Below are positions 5,612 through 8,846 of a DNA stretch of 8,846 nucleotides, piece after piece. The DNA is from JBNJEM01 sp051745935 (GTDB lineage Bacteria; Planctomycetota; Planctomycetia; Pirellulales; Pirellulaceae), in contig JBNJEM010000315.1 of assembly GCA_051745935.1 (NCBI GenBank), positions 1 through 8,846 of the forward strand. The letters are read 5' to 3'. The notes beneath the pieces were generated by a model. It was not told the DNA's origin and searched no databases. It saw only the letters and a program-made list of their open reading frames with translations. The position numbers and the translations under genes are program-made. The first letter of the stretch is position 1; every line of letters begins with the position of its first letter.

Positions 5612-8320
5612 ATGGCTGTTAAGAACGTTCTTCCGGTTGCTCTTACAGTGGCGCTGATACTTGCCGCAATGTCTGCATCGGCCGAAGATCCATTGCGCCT
5701 GTACGTGGCCGTGAATGGCGATGATAATTGGTCAGGGCGCCTCGCTGAGCCAAATACCGAAAACACGGATGGGCCAAAGGCCTCCCTGCAGGGCGCTCGT
5801 GACGCCATCCGTGCGCTGAGGGAAGATGGAGCGCTCACTGGGGCGGTTGAGGTGCTGGTGCGGGAGGGGAGGTACCGACTGTGGAAGGGGTTCCGTCTGG
5901 AGCCGGAGGATTCAGGGTCGCCCGGGGCCTCTGTCAGCTACGCAGCATATCCCAAAGAGGATCCAGTCTTTTCAGGTGGCAGACCGATCAGTGGCTGGCG
6001 GGAAACTGAAGACGGCCTGTGGACCACCCATCTGTCGGCCGTCGAAACGGGATCCTGGTATTTTCGGCAGTTGTGGGTCAACGGTCGGCGCGCACAGCGG
6101 GCACGGAGCCCCAACAAAGGCTACCTGCACCTGGAAAACCTGATCAAGCCTCATGACCGTGACGACGAGCGCAACCGGCAGGGCTTTCGATTCAAAGAGA
6201 GCGATCTGGACGGTGACTGGACCAACCTCGAAGATATCGAAATCGTGAAGATGTTCTCGTGGAGCACCACCCGCATGCCCGTGGCGGCGATTGATGATGA
6301 ACGCAATGTGGTCACCTTCACCGGCAAAACCGGCAAACACCCGCGATTGTTCACATGGGCCGGTGATCGGTACTACGTGGAAAACGTTTTCGAAGGCCTC
6401 GATGAGCCCGGCGAATGGTATCTCAACCGCAAGACCGGCATCCTGTACTATCATCCGCGTCCGGGGGAGCGGATCGATCAGATTGAGGCCTTCGCCCCGG
6501 TAGTCGAACGCCTCGTGGAGTTTGCCGGAGACACGGAGAGCGGCGAAGCGGTCCATCACGTACATCTGCGGGGGCTGACCTTCGAACACAGCACCTGGCC
6601 GATGCCCGAGACAGGCTGGCCCGAGCGTCAGGCCCAGACCGGCATGATCACGGCCGGCCTGTTCGCCGAAGTTGCCGAGGACTGCGTGATCGAGGACTGT
6701 GAGTTTCGGCACATCAGCACGCATGGGATGTGGCTGTACACTGGCTGCCAGCGCAACCGTATCGAGCGCTGCCATACATGGGATTGTGGCGCAGGTGGCG
6801 TGTACCTCGGCGCGATGGATAACCAGACTGCCGGTCACAATACTGTACACAATTGCTTTATTCACCATCTAACAGAGGCGCACGGGGGCGCAATCGGTGT
6901 GTGGATCGGGCGCAGTTCCCACAATGAAGTGTCACGCTGCGACATCGGTGACACGAATTATACCGGGGTCTCGGTGGGATGGAGCTGGGGCTACGCCGAA
7001 TCCAGCGCCCATCACAACCTCATCGCCGACAACCACATCCATCACTGCGGACACCGGAAATTGTCGGACATGGGTGGAATCTACACGCTCGGTGTCTCGC
7101 CGGGCACACGGCTCCGGCACAATCGCATCCACGACATCTGGTCCAATCCCGGATATTCGCACGGTTCCGGCATCTATCCGGATGAAGGTAGTTCCGAGAT
7201 CACCATCGAGGACAATATCGTCTATCGCTGCACCTCCGCCGGCTTTCACCTGCACTATGGCCGGGATCTGCAGGTGGAAAACAATGTCTTCGCCTTGGCG
7301 CGGCGACACGGCATCCATCGGAGCCGCGAGGAGGATCACACATCGTTCGTATTCGAGCACAACATTGTGCTCTCGGAGCATCCGGACATCCTCGGCGGGC
7401 GCTGGACCAATCGAAATTACGTGATGGACCGGAATCTCTACTGGTGCACAACGGGAGAGCCGGTTACCTTCAACGGCCGTTCGCTGCAGGAATGGCAACA
7501 GATGGGCAATGATGAGCATTCACTCATTGTGAGGCCACAATTCCGCGCGCCACGTCAGGGTGATTTCACGCTCGCCGAAGACTCACCGGCGGGAAAGATC
7601 GGATTTGAGCCGATCGATCAGGATGGTATCGGCCTTTATGGCGACGCCTCCTGGGTGAATCTGCCGGGGCAATTTGATCATCAGCCGGACGACCCACTCC
7701 CACCGGAGCCGGAGCCGACGGAAGTCAGCACCGGCTTTGAGACCATTTCCGGAAGCGGAGAACGCGCGCCGCTCGGCAGCCATCCGCCCGGCGCCTCGGT
7801 GCACACGGAAGGACATCCTGAATTGGTGGGCATCACCGACGAGACCGCGGCCTCGGGTACTCGCAGCCTAAAAATCGCCGACTCGCCACAAATGGAACGT
7901 AGCTATAATCCCCACATTTACTACCGGCCGCATTATCGGAAGGGCAGGGCTCAATGCAGCTTCGATGTGCGCATTGAGGAGGGCGCGGTGTTTTATCACC
8001 AGTGGCGCGATTACAGGGGACGCTACGCGGTCGGCCCGAGCCTGACGGTTCGGCAAGGCAGCCTCATGGTTGGGGACAGCGAGTTGCTGCAACTTCCCGT
8101 GGACGAGTGGGTGCATATTGAGGTCACCGCGCCCATAGGGACCGATCGCGGCACATGGAAGCTGGAAGTGACGCTCCCCGGCCAATCACCGCGACTATTT
8201 GAGGATCTGGCGAATGGATCGGCGCGGTTCCTAGAACTGGACTGGGTCGGGTTTGTCAGCAGCGCGACCGAAAAGACCGCCCTCTATCTCGACAATATCG
8301 AGATTCACCCGATGCAGTAG
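5612..8320 (+). CDS. Secreted right-handed beta-helix protein, GH141-like
   Basis: This encodes 902 residues. A Sec signal peptide (1-24) has an ASA cleavage site before Glu25. Residues about 28-300 form the N-terminal region typical of large beta-helix carbohydrate enzymes: LYVAVNGDDNWSG, then VLVREGRYRL, FSGGRPISGW and RQLWVNGRRAQRARSPN. From about 311 to 620 run the parallel beta-helix coils, with repeated short strands such as CVIEDCEFRHIS and NRIERCHTW. Acidic residues in SDMGGIYTLG (Asp486) and YPDEGSS (Asp524, Glu525) sit in conserved blocks and are candidate catalytic groups. A proline-rich linker at about 693-704 leads to a C-terminal beta-sandwich-like domain ending in YLDNIEI, probably carbohydrate-binding. 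Such proteins belong to or near GH141, whose characterised members include an alpha-L-fucosidase and a xylanase. The substrate cannot be told from the sequence. The gene is monocistronic, with a strong ribosome binding site, and a terminator-like hairpin follows. Confidence 0.93.
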   Translation: MAVKNVLPVALTVALILAAMSASAEDPLRLYVAVNGDDNWSGRLAEPNTENTDGPKASLQGARDAIRALREDGALTGAVEVLVREGRYRLWKGFRLEPEDSGSPGASVSYAAYPKEDPVFSGGRPISGWRETEDGLWTTHLSAVETGSWYFRQLWVNGRRAQRARSPNKGYLHLENLIKPHDRDDERNRQGFRFKESDLDGDWTNLEDIEIVKMFSWSTTRMPVAAIDDERNVVTFTGKTGKHPRLFTWAGDRYYVENVFEGLDEPGEWYLNRKTGILYYHPRPGERIDQIEAFAPVVERLVEFAGDTESGEAVHHVHLRGLTFEHSTWPMPETGWPERQAQTGMITAGLFAEVAEDCVIEDCEFRHISTHGMWLYTGCQRNRIERCHTWDCGAGGVYLGAMDNQTAGHNTVHNCFIHHLTEAHGGAIGVWIGRSSHNEVSRCDIGDTNYTGVSVGWSWGYAESSAHHNLIADNHIHHCGHRKLSDMGGIYTLGVSPGTRLRHNRIHDIWSNPGYSHGSGIYPDEGSSEITIEDNIVYRCTSAGFHLHYGRDLQVENNVFALARRHGIHRSREEDHTSFVFEHNIVLSEHPDILGGRWTNRNYVMDRNLYWCTTGEPVTFNGRSLQEWQQMGNDEHSLIVRPQFRAPRQGDFTLAEDSPAGKIGFEPIDQDGIGLYGDASWVNLPGQFDHQPDDPLPPEPEPTEVSTGFETISGSGERAPLGSHPPGASVHTEGHPELVGITDETAASGTRSLKIADSPQMERSYNPHIYYRPHYRKGRAQCSFDVRIEEGAVFYHQWRDYRGRYAVGPSLTVRQGSLMVGDSELLQLPVDEWVHIEVTAPIGTDRGTWKLEVTLPGQSPRLFEDLANGSARFLELDWVGFVSSATEKTALYLDNIEIHPMQ

Positions 8321-8389
8321 CATAACGCCGGTGAACTAACCCGACGAACTCCCCACCAGGAGGTCCGCTGACAGGAAGTGTGGATTGGG

Positions 8390-8418
8390 ATTGAGGGAAT
8401 CGCCCTTAATTCTTGTTG
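8390..8418 (+). terminator. Terminator-like hairpin after the beta-helix gene
   Basis: ATTGAGGG (8390-8397) pairs with CCCTTAAT (8403-8410, one G-T pair) around a 5-nt loop. On the plus strand it is followed by the T-rich TCTTGTTG, so it could end the beta-helix transcript about 70 bases after its stop. Its right arm contains the stop codon of the possible small minus-strand gene. Confidence 0.5.
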
Positions 8419-8639
8419 TAGTCGTGCGTAAGCGTGATGGCGTTTGGGGCCTTCACGCTCAACCGAAAGTCCGATGAAACGGAGTGGCGATAGTCCGCCA
8501 CGTCCTCCGGATCCGGAAGCTTCGGTTTGACGCCCTCAAGCAGGCTCCAGAACCGCTGATCGACCTCGACGGTGTCGTACTGCCGCGCCTGTCCCGATCC
8601 CAACAAGTAACCAAGTGCGACTGACGCAAAGCAACACAT
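8406..8639 (-). CDS. Possible small exported or membrane-anchored protein
   Basis: This is a 77-residue frame from ATG 8639 to TAA 8406; a TTG at 8645 would add two residues. The first 18 residues are hydrophobic with glycines (CCFASVALGYLLGSGQA) and look like a signal peptide or single membrane segment. A polar tail follows, with DTVEVDQRFWSLLEGVKPK and a run of mixed charge. Codon use looks coding-like and the composition is natural, unlike the shadow frames nearby. However, there is no clear Shine-Dalgarno sequence before either start, and I recognise no family. It converges with the beta-helix gene and shares the hairpin at 8390-8410. It may be a genuine hypothetical gene or a chance frame. 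Confidence 0.4.
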   Translation of the reverse strand: MCCFASVALGYLLGSGQARQYDTVEVDQRFWSLLEGVKPKLPDPEDVADYRHSVSSDFRLSVKAPNAITLTHDYNKN

Positions 8640-8661
8640 CGCCAAAACATTTCAACCCCGA

Positions 8662-8682
8662 CAGCTCACAGCTCACAGCTCA
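8662..8682. repeat. Three copies of the 7-bp direct repeat CAGCTCA
   Basis: Perfect adjacent copies lie at 8662-8668, 8669-8675 and 8676-8682. They sit between the possible small minus-strand gene and the reading frame that runs off the right edge, just where that frame would need its start signals. Confidence 0.85.
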
Positions 8683-8690
8683 TTGACATC

Positions 8691-8734
8691 GTGCGGACCG
8701 TGGACGCGTGCCCGGAGTCCTGCACGGTCCGCAC
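8691..8734. repeat. 12-bp perfect inverted repeat
   Basis: GTGCGGACCGTG (8691-8702) and CACGGTCCGCAC (8723-8734) are exact reverse complements separated by 20 bases. Inside the apex GAC (8703-8705) can also pair with GTC (8717-8719). The structure is GC-rich and very stable, and it overlaps the probable start of the right-edge reading frame. Confidence 0.85.
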
Positions 8735-8846
8735 CCGGGTGGACGTGTGCCGCGAGCGCATCGAAGCCGCGCTGGCCGCCGCCCGTGAACGCGAATCGGC
8801 GGATGAACAGCGTGGCCCCAAGGCGGAGAGCCAAGAGGCACCGGAT
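8691..8846 (+). CDS. 5' part of an unrecognised gene, cut by the window end
   Basis: A frame open from 8625 to the right edge shows strong coding character from about 8682: third positions are almost all G or C, and the translation is natural, with ACPESC, a further cysteine in VDVCRERIE, then a charged, alanine-rich helix (ALAAARERESADEQ). There is no ATG in this frame, so GTG 8691 or GTG 8700 is the likely start, giving at least 52 residues; no Shine-Dalgarno sequence precedes them. The missing start and the 7-bp triplicate just upstream could mean that the 5' end is damaged. A 12-bp perfect inverted repeat (8691-8734) lies inside the frame. I do not recognise the family. Confidence 0.45.
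   Translation, partial: MRTVDACPESCTVRTRVDVCRERIEAALAAARERESADEQRGPKAESQEAPD

Noticed and set aside
5413..5838. 141-codon minus-strand frame in the divergent region
   Set aside because: It overlaps the 5' end of the well-supported beta-helix gene and is Ser/Ala/Arg/Thr-rich without motifs.
5972..6868. 298-codon open frame on the minus strand
   Set aside because: It lies entirely antisense to the beta-helix gene, which has a signal peptide, a ribosome binding site and family motifs. This frame has none of these.
8358..8429. AGGAGGT followed by a 17-codon GTG frame
   Set aside because: The Shine-Dalgarno match at 8358-8364 is perfect, but the spacing to the GTG at 8379 is 14 bases, and the frame crosses the terminator-like hairpin and has no coding character.

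Overview
The window looks like chromosomal DNA from an uncultured free-living bacterium, most plausibly of the PVC superphylum (Planctomycetota, Verrucomicrobiota, Lentisphaerota) or a relative such as Hydrogenedentota. This is inferred from three large exported proteins that are typical of such genomes: a DUF3160 protein, a ceramidase-like protein with a divergent metal site, and a large right-handed beta-helix protein of the GH141-like kind. Genes are widely spaced with long non-coding gaps. No housekeeping marker, tRNA, rRNA or transposase was recognised, so the taxonomic guess is weak.

Layout from left to right. Positions 1 to about 280 are the end of a tandem array of a 64-bp unit with an internal palindrome, cut by the window edge. 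Positions 281-675 hold no recognisable gene. A minus-strand gene (676-2949) encodes a secreted DUF3160 protein. A 653-bp gap (2950-3602) holds several inverted repeats, including an imperfect hairpin ending in GTTAGAT just before the DUF3160 gene that resembles an integron attC site. A second minus-strand gene (3603 to about 5051) encodes a secreted neutral-ceramidase-like protein. A 560-bp divergent promoter region follows, with a long stem-loop. A plus-strand gene (5612-8320) encodes a 902-residue secreted beta-helix protein, probably a glycoside hydrolase or polysaccharide lyase, ending at a terminator-like hairpin. Last come a possible small minus-strand gene (8406-8639) and the beginning of an unrecognised plus-strand reading frame running off the right edge.

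How the genes could work together is inference only. All three large proteins carry export signals, and the ceramidase-like and beta-helix genes diverge from one intergenic region, so they could be co-regulated in outer-envelope or extracellular breakdown of glycans or glycolipids. None of the three large genes forms an operon with another. The most unusual items are the tandem array with two competing hairpins, the attC-like structure, the altered metal ligands of the ceramidase-like protein, and the 12-bp perfect inverted repeat inside the right-edge reading frame.
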